Of a stretch of DNA of 64,000 nucleotides, positions 30,922-39,589 are shown piece by piece. The stretch is from Massilia pinisoli (GTDB taxonomy: Bacteria; Pseudomonadota; Gammaproteobacteria; Burkholderiales; Burkholderiaceae_D). A program made the translations under genes and the position numbers. The stretch's first letter is position 1. Each line of letters starts with the position of its first letter. The notes beneath the pieces were generated by a model. That model made no database searches, was not told where the DNA came from, and was given only the letters and a program-made list of their open reading frames with translations. The stretch covers positions 186,001-250,000 of the forward strand of contig NZ_JANUGW010000006.1 in the NCBI RefSeq assembly GCF_024753285.1, given 5' to 3'.

Positions 30922-32397
30922 TTACATGAGGATCACGTCGTACTGTTCCTGGTGATACCCGCGCTCGACCTGCAGCGAAATCCTCTTGCCGATGAAGTCG
31001 CCCAGCATGGCCAGGTGCTGCGACTCTTCCTCGAGGAACAGGTCGATCACTTCCTGCGATGCGACGATGCGGAATTCGCGCGGATTGAACTGCTTGGCCT
31101 CGCGCAGCAGTTCGCGCAGGATCTCGTAGCAGATCGTCCGGCTCGTCTTGACTTGTCCCTTGCCGCCGCAGGCGGGGCAGGGTTCGCACAGGATGTGGGC
31201 CAGCGATTCGCGCGTGCGCTTCCTCGTCATCTCGACGAGGCCCAGCGCGGAGAAGCCGCTGACGGACACCTTCGTGCGGTCGCGCGACAGGGTCTTCTTG
31301 AGCTCCGCCAGCACGGCGTTGCGGTGCTCGTTGTTCTCCATGTCGATGAAGTCGAGGATGATGATGCCGCCCAGGTTGCGCAGCCGCAGCTGGCGCGCGA
31401 TGGCGTGCGCCGCTTCCAGGTTCGTCTTGAAGATCGTGTCGGCGAAGTTGCGCCCGCCGACGAAGCCGCCCGTGTTCACGTCGATCGTCGTCATCGCCTC
31501 GGTCTGGTCGACGATCAGGTAGCCGCCGGACTTCAGGTCGACGCGCCGTCCCAGCGCGCGCAGGATCTCTTCTTCGACGCCATACAAATCGAACAGCGGG
31601 CGCTCGCCCGTGTAGTGCTGCAGGCGCGACAGCACGCTGGGCGTGTACACCTGCGCGAATTCGACGAGTTTGACATAGTTCTCGCGCGAGTCGACGAGGA
31701 TCGCGGCCGTCTCGTCGTGCACGAAGTCGCGCAGGACGCGTTGCGCGAGGCTCAGGTCCTGGTACAAGAGGCTCGTCGCGGGCCGCGTGCGTGCGCCCTT
31801 CGTAATGGCGCCCCACGTCTTGCGCAGGTAGTCGATGTCGGCGGCGAGGTCGGCGTCGGAAGAGTCCTCGGCCTGCGTACGGACGATGTAGCCGCCGTTC
31901 TCGTCCGGCGGCAACAGGCCCGTGACGCGCGCGCGCAAGGCTTCGCGCTCGGCCTCTTTCTCGATCTTCTGCGAGATGCCGATGTGCTTGTCCTGCGGCA
32001 GGTAGACGAGCATGCGCCCGGCGATGGAGATCTGCGTGGACAGGCGCGCGCCTTTCGTGCCGATCGGGTCCTTGATCACCTGCACCGTCAGCACCTGGCC
32101 GTCGAACAGGATTTTCTCGATGGGCGTGGGCGGCGCGCTGCTGCTGCCGTTGGCGCCGTCGTGCGGCCTCGCTTCCCAGATGTCGGCCACGTGCAGGAAG
32201 GCGGCCCGTTCGAGGCCGATGTCGATGAAGGCCGACTGCATGCCTGGGAGTACCCGCACGACCTTGCCCAAATAGACGTTGCCGGCGAGGCCACGGGTGA
32301 GCGTGCGCTCGATGTGCAGTTCCTGGACGGCACCCTGAACCACCAGCGCGACGCGCGTTTCCTGGGGGGTGATGTTGATCAGGATGTCTTCAGTCAT
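30922..32397 (-). CDS. rng: Ribonuclease G
   Basis: 491 residues, the RNase G length (no long RNase E tail). MTEDILINITPQETRVALV opens the family fold, followed by an S1 domain (about 38-130), the catalytic DNase-I-like core with metal-binding aspartates in TTIDVNTGGFVG and LDFIDMENN, and the zinc-link CPACGGKG. It processes 16S rRNA 5' ends and degrades mRNA. It is the last gene of the hemF-nadD-rsfS-rlmH-maf-rng block; a palindromic repeat separates it from maf. Confidence 0.94.
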   Translation of the reverse strand: MTEDILINITPQETRVALVVQGAVQELHIERTLTRGLAGNVYLGKVVRVLPGMQSAFIDIGLERAAFLHVADIWEARPHDGANGSSSAPPTPIEKILFDGQVLTVQVIKDPIGTKGARLSTQISIAGRMLVYLPQDKHIGISQKIEKEAEREALRARVTGLLPPDENGGYIVRTQAEDSSDADLAADIDYLRKTWGAITKGARTRPATSLLYQDLSLAQRVLRDFVHDETAAILVDSRENYVKLVEFAQVYTPSVLSRLQHYTGERPLFDLYGVEEEILRALGRRVDLKSGGYLIVDQTEAMTTIDVNTGGFVGGRNFADTIFKTNLEAAHAIARQLRLRNLGGIIILDFIDMENNEHRNAVLAELKKTLSRDRTKVSVSGFSALGLVEMTRKRTRESLAHILCEPCPACGGKGQVKTSRTICYEILRELLREAKQFNPREFRIVASQEVIDLFLEEESQHLAMLGDFIGKRISLQVERGYHQEQYDVILM

Positions 32398-32466
32398 GTG
32401 GCCGGGTATTCGTTGTTGTCCAGAACCACATCATACACGGCGGCTTGCATGGCGGGTGGCCGCATG

Positions 32467-32513
32467 GTCCACCCTACGGCAGGGTGGACGGGTTTCCCGT
32501 CCACGCGTTCAAC
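32467..32513. repeat. GTGGACGG-type intergenic palindromic repeat, copy 3
   Basis: A truncated half-unit (GTCCACCCTAC) is followed by a full hairpin (AGGGTGGACGG ... CCGTCCACGCG). It lies between rng and maf, within an otherwise compact gene block, about 10 bases from the maf stop. Confidence 0.85.
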
Positions 32514-32523
32514 ACACGGAAGA

Positions 32524-33144
32524 TCAGAGGATGGTGACGCCGGCCTTTTGCAGCAGCTGCGCCGTCTCGTACACGGGCAAGCCCATGATGCCGGAATGGC
32601 TGCCCTCGATATGCTCGATGAACAGCGCGGCCAGGCCCTGGATGCCGTAGGCACCGGCCTTGTCGTAAGGCTCGGGCGTCGCGCAATACGCGCGGATGGC
32701 GGCCGGGGTCAGCTTGGCGAAGCGCACGTCCGACACCTGCGTCACCTGCTCGAACACGTCCGTGAAGTGCAGCGCGACCGACGTCAGCACCTGGTGCGTG
32801 CGGCCCGACAGGCGTTCCAGCATCGCATACGCTTCCTTGGGATCGTTCGGCTTGCCGAGGATCTCGCCGTCGAGGGTGACGGTCGTGTCGGCCGACAGCA
32901 CGGGACGCAGCGGCATGCGGCGCAGGTGCAGCACGTTCCACGCGAACGCGCCCTTTTCGCGCGCCACGCGGGCGACGTAGGCCTGTGCCGGTTCGTTCGC
33001 GTACGCGTCTTCGCTGACGTCGATGCCGCGGACCGGGTCGGCGCGGAGACTGAGGATGTCGAAATCGATGCCGACCTGGCGCAGCAGTTCGCGGCGGCGC
33101 GGGCTCTTGGAGGCGAGGTAGATTTTCTTGTCGAGCGCTTTCAT
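32524..33144 (-). CDS. Maf-family nucleoside triphosphate pyrophosphatase
   Basis: 206 residues from the ATG at 33144 (MKALDKKIYLASKSPRRRELL), where SKSPRRRELL is the substrate-binding signature. ADTTVTLDGEILGKPND holds the catalytic aspartate, and EGSHSGIMGLP closes the family pattern. Maf proteins hydrolyse dTTP/UTP or modified nucleotides (YhdE and YceF types); the specificity is not decided here. The upstream frame (MHGQSPRII...) overlaps rlmH and lacks a ribosome-binding site, so it was excluded. The start is 4 bases beyond the rlmH stop. Confidence 0.93.
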   Translation of the reverse strand: MKALDKKIYLASKSPRRRELLRQVGIDFDILSLRADPVRGIDVSEDAYANEPAQAYVARVAREKGAFAWNVLHLRRMPLRPVLSADTTVTLDGEILGKPNDPKEAYAMLERLSGRTHQVLTSVALHFTDVFEQVTQVSDVRFAKLTPAAIRAYCATPEPYDKAGAYGIQGLAALFIEHIEGSHSGIMGLPVYETAQLLQKAGVTIL

Positions 33145-33148
33145 CGGG

Positions 33149-33619
33149 TCACACTCGATGGTAGGGATGATTCTGGGTGATTGACCATGCACGATATAAC
33201 TGTTCCGCCAGCATCACGCGCACGATACCGTGCGGAAGCGTCATGCTGGAGATGCGGATCAGACCGTCGGCACGGGCCTTGAGTTCCGGATCGAGGCCAT
33301 CGGCCCCGCCGATCAGGAAGGCGCAATCGCGCCCGTCCTGCTGCCACGCTTCCAGTTGCTGCGACAGGCCGACGCTCGTCAGATCCTTGCCGCGCTCGTC
33401 CAGGGCGATGATGCGCGCGCCCTTGGGCAGCACGGCCTCGATGCGCTCGCGCTCGAGCGCCATCGCGGTGGCGGCCGTCTTGCTGCCGGACCGTTCGACG
33501 GGCTTGATCTCCTTGAGCACGATGCGCAGCTCGGGCGGCATGCGCTTCGCGTATTCCGCGAAGCCCGTCTCGATCCAGGCCGGCATCTTGTGACCGACCG
33601 CGGCGATGATCAACTGCAT
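33149..33619 (-). CDS. rlmH: 23S rRNA pseudouridine(1915) N3-methyltransferase RlmH
   Basis: 156 residues, the normal length. A SPOUT methyltransferase with the knotted SAM site [14 protein letters not shown] and the C-terminal [18 protein letters not shown], all highly conserved. It methylates pseudouridine 1915 in helix 69 of assembled ribosomes. It lies 6 bases after rsfS and just ahead of maf. Confidence 0.96.
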   Translation of the reverse strand: MQLIIAAVGHKMPAWIETGFAEYAKRMPPELRIVLKEIKPVERSGSKTAATAMALERERIEAVLPKGARIIALDERGKDLTSVGLSQQLEAWQQDGRDCAFLIGGADGLDPELKARADGLIRISSMTLPHGIVRVMLAEQLYRAWSITQNHPYHRV

Positions 33620-33625
33620 CGCAGC

Positions 33626-34312
33626 TTATTCTTCGGCTTTCTTGACGCGGCGGATGACTTTCTTGGCCGGTGCGGCGCCCTCGGCGGCGGCCTTCGTCGC
33701 GCGCTTCGGTGCGGCGGCGGCTTTCGCTGCCTTGGCGGCCTTCGCATCTGCGGCGGCCGTCTTCGATACGGCGACCTTCACGGTGGCGCCCGTCGGGATC
33801 TTCTTGGCCGCAGGCTTCTTGGCGGCCGGTTTCGCATCGGTCGACTTCTTGGCCGCCGGCTTGCGCTCGCGCACCGGCTTCGCGTCTTCCTGTTCCTGGT
33901 TCGCGGCGAGGTGCTTCGACTTCGATTTCGGCGCGGCCGCTTCCTGGCCTTCCGTCGTCGACTTGCGCTTGGCGGCGCCCAGCTTCACGGGCTTGTCGCC
34001 CCAGATTTCTTCGAGACGGTAGTACTGGCGGATGGCCGGCTGCATGATGTGCACGATCATGTCGCCCAGGTCGACGAGGACCCATTCACCCGTGTCTTCG
34101 CCTTCCAGCCCGACCACGTCGCCGCCTGCTTCCTTGACCTTGTCGCGCACCGAGGCGGCCAGCGCCTTCGTCTGGCGGTTCGACGTGCCCGACACGACCG
34201 CGATGCGGTCGAACAGGCTGGTCAGGTGCGTCGTGTCGAACAGGACGATTTCCTGGCCCTTGACGTCTTCGAGGGCGTCGACGACGAGCGTTTGCAGTTT
34301 CTTGATATCCAT
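33626..34312 (-). CDS. rsfS: Ribosomal silencing factor RsfS with long basic C-terminal extension
   Basis: 228 residues, against roughly 105-130 for most RsfS proteins. Residues 1-110 are the classic domain (FDTTHLTSLFDRIAVVSGTS, GEDTGEWVLVDLGDMIVHIM, YYRLEEIWGD), which binds uL14 and blocks subunit joining. Residues about 115-228 are a low-complexity Lys/Ala/Pro tail with repeated PAAKK blocks, probably disordered. The start ATG shares one base with the nadD stop (TAATG), so the pair is translationally coupled. Confidence 0.93.
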   Translation of the reverse strand: MDIKKLQTLVVDALEDVKGQEIVLFDTTHLTSLFDRIAVVSGTSNRQTKALAASVRDKVKEAGGDVVGLEGEDTGEWVLVDLGDMIVHIMQPAIRQYYRLEEIWGDKPVKLGAAKRKSTTEGQEAAAPKSKSKHLAANQEQEDAKPVRERKPAAKKSTDAKPAAKKPAAKKIPTGATVKVAVSKTAAADAKAAKAAKAAAAPKRATKAAAEGAAPAKKVIRRVKKAEE

Positions 34313-34971
34313 TAGTTTTTGTACAAGTTATGTTGTTGAATATAGTCTAGCACTTGCGGCGCAAGGCGCGCGCTTATGTCAGTACGGGGCGTCGCGTGCA
34401 ACGCAGCACGTACCTGCGTGGCCGAGATGTCGACGGCCAGCGTGTGTGCCAGGCAGACTTTGCCGGCGCTGCTCGCGCGCACGTCGTCGAACGACGCCCG
34501 CCGCAGCGCCAGTTCGGCCGCCACGGCCGGCGGCAGCGCGGCATCGTCGAGCCGGTAGCCGGGGCGGGCGGCGACGCCGAAATTGGCGAGCGCGAACAGC
34601 TCGCGCCAGTCGCGCCACGTGTCCAGCTTCTGCAACTGGTCCGCGCCCATCACGAACACGATGGACGCGTCGGGCCCGGCTTCCGCGCGCACGTCGCGCA
34701 AGGTCTCGACCGTGTACGTGGTGCCGTGGCGGTCGATCTCGCGGGTATCGATCGTCACGGGCGCCGTGCTGTTCGCGAAGGCCAGCTTCAGCATGGCCAC
34801 GCGGTCGGCGTCGCCCGCTTCCAGGCCATTCTTTTTCTGCCACGGCTGGCCGGCGGGCAGCACGCGCAGCTCGTCCGGCCGCAGCAGGCGCGCGAACAGC
34901 TCGGCCAATGCGACGTGGCCGTAGTGCGGCGGATCGAAACTGCCGCCCAGCAGGGCGATGCAGGACGTCAC
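34312..34971 (-). CDS. nadD: Nicotinate-nucleotide adenylyltransferase
   Basis: 219 residues from a GTG at 34971, inside a GTGA overlap with the hemF stop. [21 protein letters not shown] contains the nucleotidyltransferase [11 protein letters not shown] motif, and the C-terminal [13 protein letters not shown] carries ISAT(x)xR. It makes deamido-NAD from nicotinate mononucleotide. The open frame continues upstream through hemF but that part is only shadow. Confidence 0.94.
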   Translation of the reverse strand: MTSCIALLGGSFDPPHYGHVALAELFARLLRPDELRVLPAGQPWQKKNGLEAGDADRVAMLKLAFANSTAPVTIDTREIDRHGTTYTVETLRDVRAEAGPDASIVFVMGADQLQKLDTWRDWRELFALANFGVAARPGYRLDDAALPPAVAAELALRRASFDDVRASSAGKVCLAHTLAVDISATQVRAALHATPRTDISARLAPQVLDYIQQHNLYKN

Positions 34972-35879
34972 GTGGCGAGCCAGTCCCGGTGCGGCAGGAA
35001 GTCGGCGTACAGCTTCGCTTCCGGGCTGCCCGGCTCCGGATGCCAGTCGTAGCGCCAGGTGACGACCGGCGGCATCGACATCAGGATCGCCTCCGTGCGT
35101 CCGCCCGACTGCAGGCCGAACAGCGTGCCGCGGTCCCACACGAGGTTGAACTCGACGTAGCGTCCGCGCCGGTAGGCCTGGAAATCGCGTTCGCGCTCGC
35201 CGTACGGCTGGTCCTTGCGCGCTCTCAGGATCGGCAGATAGGCGTCGAGGAAGCCGTTGCCCACGCTTTGCATCATGGCGTACGACCGGTCGAACCCCAG
35301 TTCGTTGAAGTCGTCGAAGAAGATGCCGCCGACGCCACGCGCTTCCTTGCGGTGCTTCAGGTAGAAATAATCGTCGCACCAGCGCTTGAAGCGCGGATGC
35401 AGCTCGGCGCCGAACGGCGCCACGGCGTCGTGGCAGACCTGGTGGAAATGGCGCGCGTCGGCTTCGTCACCATAATAAGGGGTGAGGTCCATGCCGCCGC
35501 CGAACCACCAGACCGGATCCTTGCCGTCCGCCGTCGCCTCGAAAAACCGCACGTTCATGTGCACGGTGGGCGCATACGGATTGTGCGGGTGCAGCACGAG
35601 CGACACGCCCATCGCTTCCCAGGCGCGGCCGGCGAGCTCCGGCCGTGCGGCCATCGCCGACGGCGGCAGGCTCGCGCCGCGCACGTGCGAGAAGTTCACG
35701 CCGCCCCGTTCGATCACATTGCCACCCTCGACGAGGCGCGATACGCCGCCGCCGCCCTCGGCCCGCTCCCACGTATCGCGCAGGAAGGACTTGCCGTCGA
35801 CGTCTTCCAGCGCCTGCACGATGCGCGCCTGCAGGTCGAGCAGCCACGTCTTGATGGCGGCGGGATTCGGGGTGCTCAT
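34968..35879 (-). CDS. hemF: Oxygen-dependent coproporphyrinogen III oxidase
   Basis: 303 residues, the family length. Motifs include [50 protein letters not shown] and [21 protein letters not shown]. It converts coproporphyrinogen III to protoporphyrinogen IX in haem synthesis using oxygen. It starts the hemF-nadD-rsfS-rlmH-maf(-rng) block; in relatives purD usually lies directly upstream, but here an accessory block of about 7.8 kb intervenes. Confidence 0.96.
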   Translation of the reverse strand: MSTPNPAAIKTWLLDLQARIVQALEDVDGKSFLRDTWERAEGGGGVSRLVEGGNVIERGGVNFSHVRGASLPPSAMAARPELAGRAWEAMGVSLVLHPHNPYAPTVHMNVRFFEATADGKDPVWWFGGGMDLTPYYGDEADARHFHQVCHDAVAPFGAELHPRFKRWCDDYFYLKHRKEARGVGGIFFDDFNELGFDRSYAMMQSVGNGFLDAYLPILRARKDQPYGERERDFQAYRRGRYVEFNLVWDRGTLFGLQSGGRTEAILMSMPPVVTWRYDWHPEPGSPEAKLYADFLPHRDWLAT

Positions 35880-36423
35880 GTTGAACTGTGGAAATGTGAG
35901 AGAAATAAGCGAACGGGAGATTGTACACTGATGCGGTAGATCGTCATAGACAACACGTCATCACATAAGTTGCCACTCGGAAACTGCTAGCACATCTCCG
36001 GTTCTCCGGTCGCACGACCACTAGCACTGCCGCATAAAACTCTTCAATTTTCTGCATAGTTGAAACTTTCATAGTTGCAATTGCAAGCGGTACATACGCT
36101 TTGCTAATAGTCTCAGTCTCAACAACAACGGCTTTTCCATGTCGGCGCGTAGCGGCCGGCATCCGGGTCTTGGAACCACCCGGCAAGAAAAGACCGGATA
36201 ACGAAAATGATCGGAGACCCGCCTTGAAGCTAGTACTCACTCACTCGCCACGACCTTAGCGTCGACGCGCGCCGGACGGCATCGGCCGTCCCTCCCACCA
36301 TCTTTATCTTCCGCAGGCGCGGCCGGCTTTGTCCGTGCCCGGAGGACTGCTGCATCGCAACAAAACGGGCGGTTGATCCGCCAACCCGGTAGTCACGATT
36401 CACTTTTTTCTCGGAGTCCAAGC
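35880..36423. other. Divergent intergenic region and long leader before the first GH74 gene
   Basis: 544 bases with lower GC in its first half. On the minus strand TACAAT lies about 45 bases before the hemF ATG and may be its -10 box. Towards the GH74 gene there are possible hairpins, for example GGACGGC ... GCCGTCC (36276-36294) and GGCGG-TTGAT-CCGCC (36369-36383), suggesting a structured 5' leader. A 98-codon minus-strand frame at 35944-36240 has no ribosome-binding site and looks spurious. Confidence 0.4.
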
Positions 36424-38778
36424 ATGAAGAAGCAAACTCTCGCCCTTGCCTGTGTAGTGGCCGGCATCGCGGCAGGCTGCGGTGGCGGCAGCGGCACCAG
36501 CGCGACCTCGCAATCGCCTTCCTTTGCCGCGACGGTCGGCAGCGTCGACGTCACCGGTACGCGATGGCAGAGCGTGAAGTACGGCGGCGGCGGTTACGTG
36601 CCCGGGCTGATCTATCACCCGACCACTCCGAACGTGGTCTACGCGCGTACCGACATCGGCGGTGTTTACCGCTGGAACCCCACGACGTCGACCTGGGTCG
36701 CGATCACGGACGGCCTCGGCGTCAAGGAGGGTTTCTACATGGGCAGCGAAACCCTGGCCCTGGACCCGAGCGACGACAAGCGCGTGTACATGAGCACCGG
36801 CCTGTATGATTGGAGTGGTCAGAACGGCCGCCTGTACATTTCCACGGACCGTGGCGACACCTGGACGCACGTCGACCTGCCGTTCCGCACCGGCGCCAAC
36901 GACCCGGGCCGCGCCATCGGCGAGCGCCTGATGGTCGACCCGAACAAGTCGTCCGTCCTGTACTACGCCACCCGCACGTCCGGCCTGTGGAAGAGCGAGG
37001 ACTACGGCCAGACGTGGAACCAGGTGACGTCGCTGACGTCGTTCCAATACCCCGGCGACCAGATCGGCTCGCTGCCCGGACGCACGTCGGGCGGCATCGA
37101 GGGTGTCCTGTTCGACACGTCGACGACGGGCTCGGGCACGGCCACCCAGACCATCTACGCGTCGGTGGGGCCGGATTACGGTGCCGCGGCGGGCCTGAGC
37201 GCCAGCCTGTACAAGTCGACCGACGGCGGCGCGACGTGGACCGGCGTGACCGCCCCGGAGACGGGCTTCCACATCCCGCACATGGTCCGTGCCAAGGACG
37301 GCATGATCTATGTGGCGTTCACCAAGGACATCGGCCCGGGCGCCGGCGGTCCGTGCAGGTTGTACAAGTTCGACGGCACCACGTGGACGCTGCTGAAGAG
37401 CTACGAGCCCGGTCAATGGACGAACTGGGGCATCGGCGGCCTGTCCGTCTCCGGTTCGGGCCCGACGACCCGTATCGCGCTGGGCATCTCGAATACCTGG
37501 GGTAACTGGCAGGGCCTGCCGATCGTCCAGCTGTCCGACGACGCCGGCAAGACGTGGCGCGAGATCGCCACGCAGATGCCGCACTCGCCGGACGTGGGCT
37601 TCTCCGGCTGGATCGACGACGTCGAGATCGACCCGAGCAATCCGGACCACATCACGCACGTGACCGGCGGCGGCCTGTGGGAGACGAAGAACGCGTCGTC
37701 GCCGACCCCGTCGTGGAACGAGGTCAACAACGGCATCGAGGAAAACGCGACGCTCACCCTGATGACGCCGCCCAAGGGCGCCAACTACACGCTGCTGAAC
37801 GCCTCGGGCGACATCGGCGTGCACGTGCAGACCGATCTGCTCAAGAAGACCACGCGTGAACCGCAGGGCAAGTTCGCCAACGGCGTCGGCATCGACACGG
37901 CCTGGTCGAATCCCGCCTACATCGCGGCGATCGGCGTCCCCGGCTATGTTCAAAACGGCGTCCACGGCATCTATTCGACCGACTCCGGCGTGACCTGGAC
38001 GAATTTCGCGAGCGAACACCCGGATGCGGCGACCGGCGCAGCGGGCGGGGCCGAAGCGAGCATCGCCGTGACCGCGCCGGGCAAGGCCGTCTGGGCACCG
38101 TCGAATTCGCGTCCGGCCTACACGACCGACAACGGCGCGACCTGGACGTACACGAACCTGCCGGGCCTGCCTGGCGTGGGTATCAACCGCGGTTACCGCG
38201 TCGTGGCCGACCGCAAGAACCCGAACAAGGTCTATGCCTTCAACTCGGGCGGCGCATGGTGGAACCAGTGGGCGGACACGTCGCACTTCTGGTACTCGAC
38301 GGATGGCGGCCACACCTTTACCGAGAGCGCCGCGTTCGTGGGCGCGGGCGCGCACGTGACGAGCTTCGGGTCGTCGTCGATCGCCGTCAATCCGAATGCC
38401 GAAGGCGATATCTGGGTGGCGGACGGCTACAACGTCCTGCACTCCACCGATTCGGGTGTGACGTGGACCAACCTGAACGTGACGACCCAGGACTGGGGCA
38501 ACAACCCGACGTGGATGACGCCTGAAGTACCTGGCGCAAGCTCCATCGCGCTGGGCAAGGCACCCTTCGGTGCGACGTATTCGGCCTCGGTCTACATCGT
38601 TGGCATCGTCAACGGCGCGTGGGGCGTGCATCGCTCGGATGACGGCGGCAAGACGTGGCGCCGGATCAACGACGACAAGCACCAGTACGCCGGCATCGGC
38701 AACCTGGCGGCGGACCAGGTCGTACCTGGACGCGTGTTCGCCAGCGGCAACGGCCGCGGCGTCGTGTTCAGCTATTGA
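36424..38778 (+). CDS. GH74-type xyloglucanase, predicted lipoprotein
   Basis: 784 residues from the ATG at 36424 (GGAG 8 bases upstream). A signal peptide ends in a lipobox-like GIAAGCGGG, so it is probably lipid-anchored. Two seven-bladed propellers are built from many Asp-box/BNR repeats such as STDGGATW and STDSGVTW. Catalytic candidates are D77 (ARTDIGGVYRW, base) and D398/D399 (WIDDVEIDP, acid), in the positions known for GH74. GH74 endoglucanases cut the xyloglucan backbone. A PEP-CTERM protein and a second GH74-like gene follow on the same strand. Confidence 0.9.
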   Translation: MKKQTLALACVVAGIAAGCGGGSGTSATSQSPSFAATVGSVDVTGTRWQSVKYGGGGYVPGLIYHPTTPNVVYARTDIGGVYRWNPTTSTWVAITDGLGVKEGFYMGSETLALDPSDDKRVYMSTGLYDWSGQNGRLYISTDRGDTWTHVDLPFRTGANDPGRAIGERLMVDPNKSSVLYYATRTSGLWKSEDYGQTWNQVTSLTSFQYPGDQIGSLPGRTSGGIEGVLFDTSTTGSGTATQTIYASVGPDYGAAAGLSASLYKSTDGGATWTGVTAPETGFHIPHMVRAKDGMIYVAFTKDIGPGAGGPCRLYKFDGTTWTLLKSYEPGQWTNWGIGGLSVSGSGPTTRIALGISNTWGNWQGLPIVQLSDDAGKTWREIATQMPHSPDVGFSGWIDDVEIDPSNPDHITHVTGGGLWETKNASSPTPSWNEVNNGIEENATLTLMTPPKGANYTLLNASGDIGVHVQTDLLKKTTREPQGKFANGVGIDTAWSNPAYIAAIGVPGYVQNGVHGIYSTDSGVTWTNFASEHPDAATGAAGGAEASIAVTAPGKAVWAPSNSRPAYTTDNGATWTYTNLPGLPGVGINRGYRVVADRKNPNKVYAFNSGGAWWNQWADTSHFWYSTDGGHTFTESAAFVGAGAHVTSFGSSSIAVNPNAEGDIWVADGYNVLHSTDSGVTWTNLNVTTQDWGNNPTWMTPEVPGASSIALGKAPFGATYSASVYIVGIVNGAWGVHRSDDGGKTWRRINDDKHQYAGIGNLAADQVVPGRVFASGNGRGVVFSY

Positions 38779-38841
38779 TGACCATGCCGGCGCCTGCACG
38801 GGCGCCGGCGGCATCGCCCCAGATTATTTTCGGAGACTTAC

Positions 38842-39432
38842 ATGAAATTCAAATCCATCCTCGCCGCGATCGCCTTCCTGGCTGCGGGCAGCGCCAGCGC
38901 GACCGTCCTGAACTTCGACGACCTGACCGACATGGAGTACGGCAACGGCTTCCCGCTCCTCGGCAACATGGCATATGACGGCACGAACCTGACCTATGTG
39001 CAGTCGGGCTTCCAGGTGACGCTGCACGCGCCCAACTCTGCGCCCGGCACGGCAAACATCGGCGAGGGCACGTTCGAGCCGCAGACGTTCAACTGGCGCG
39101 ACGGTATCAGCAACGGCACGGACACCTACATGACGCTGACCCGCGTGGGCGGGGGCAAGTTCAACCTGAACGGCTTCGACTACTTCGTCGACGACACGAG
39201 CGACGTGTCGGCCGACGGCATGTCGGTCGGCGCCATCATCGGCCCGGCCACGTGGACGACGGGCCTGACGGGCATCAGCGAACTGCGCCTGACCGTCGAC
39301 GCCTACGGCTTCGCCCAGGTCGACAACATCGACGTGACGGCGGCGCAGGGCGCTGTGCCGCTGCCGGGCACGCTGGCATTGATGCTCGGTGGCCTGGCCG
39401 CCGGCGGCCTGGCGCGTCGCCGCCGCGCTTGA
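38842..39432 (+). CDS. PEP-CTERM sorting-domain protein
   Basis: 196 residues. Signal peptide about 1-20 (cleavage after ASA), a beta-rich mature part, and the C-terminal sorting signal VPLPGTLALMLGGL followed by a short hydrophobic helix and RRRRA. This VPLP variant is recognised by EpsH-type exosortase, which anchors or releases the protein at the envelope. The ribosome-binding site GGAG precedes the ATG. Its position between two GH74-like genes suggests a role in polysaccharide binding, but no known carbohydrate-binding domain is visible. Confidence 0.87.
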   Translation: MKFKSILAAIAFLAAGSASATVLNFDDLTDMEYGNGFPLLGNMAYDGTNLTYVQSGFQVTLHAPNSAPGTANIGEGTFEPQTFNWRDGISNGTDTYMTLTRVGGGKFNLNGFDYFVDDTSDVSADGMSVGAIIGPATWTTGLTGISELRLTVDAYGFAQVDNIDVTAAQGAVPLPGTLALMLGGLAAGGLARRRRA

Positions 39433-39589
39433 TGTTCCTGGCGCGTCCGCCGTGTGCGCGGGCGCGCCATCCTGACTTGACTCGAGAAGGGAGGCGCGCG
39501 GGCAGGCATGGTCCGGCCTCGATGCGCCGCCAACCCGTGGCACGCATCGCGCTATCCGATCGGGGAAAAATAATCAGGAGATATCAAGC

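Noticed and set aside
35944..36240. 98-codon minus-strand frame between hemF and the GH74 gene
   Set aside because: No ribosome-binding site, no recognisable pattern, and it lies in promoter/leader sequence.
36270..36423. Possible cyclic-di-GMP riboswitch before the GH74 gene
   Set aside because: Some hairpins and a GGTAGTC word are present, but the conserved core (CGCAAAGCC, paired GGTAGCCGGG) does not match well enough.
36400..38814. Minus-strand 800-codon frame opposite the first GH74 gene, and a similar one at 39584-41647
   Set aside because: Both are shadows of BNR-repeat genes with biased codon use; no start site or motif supports them.
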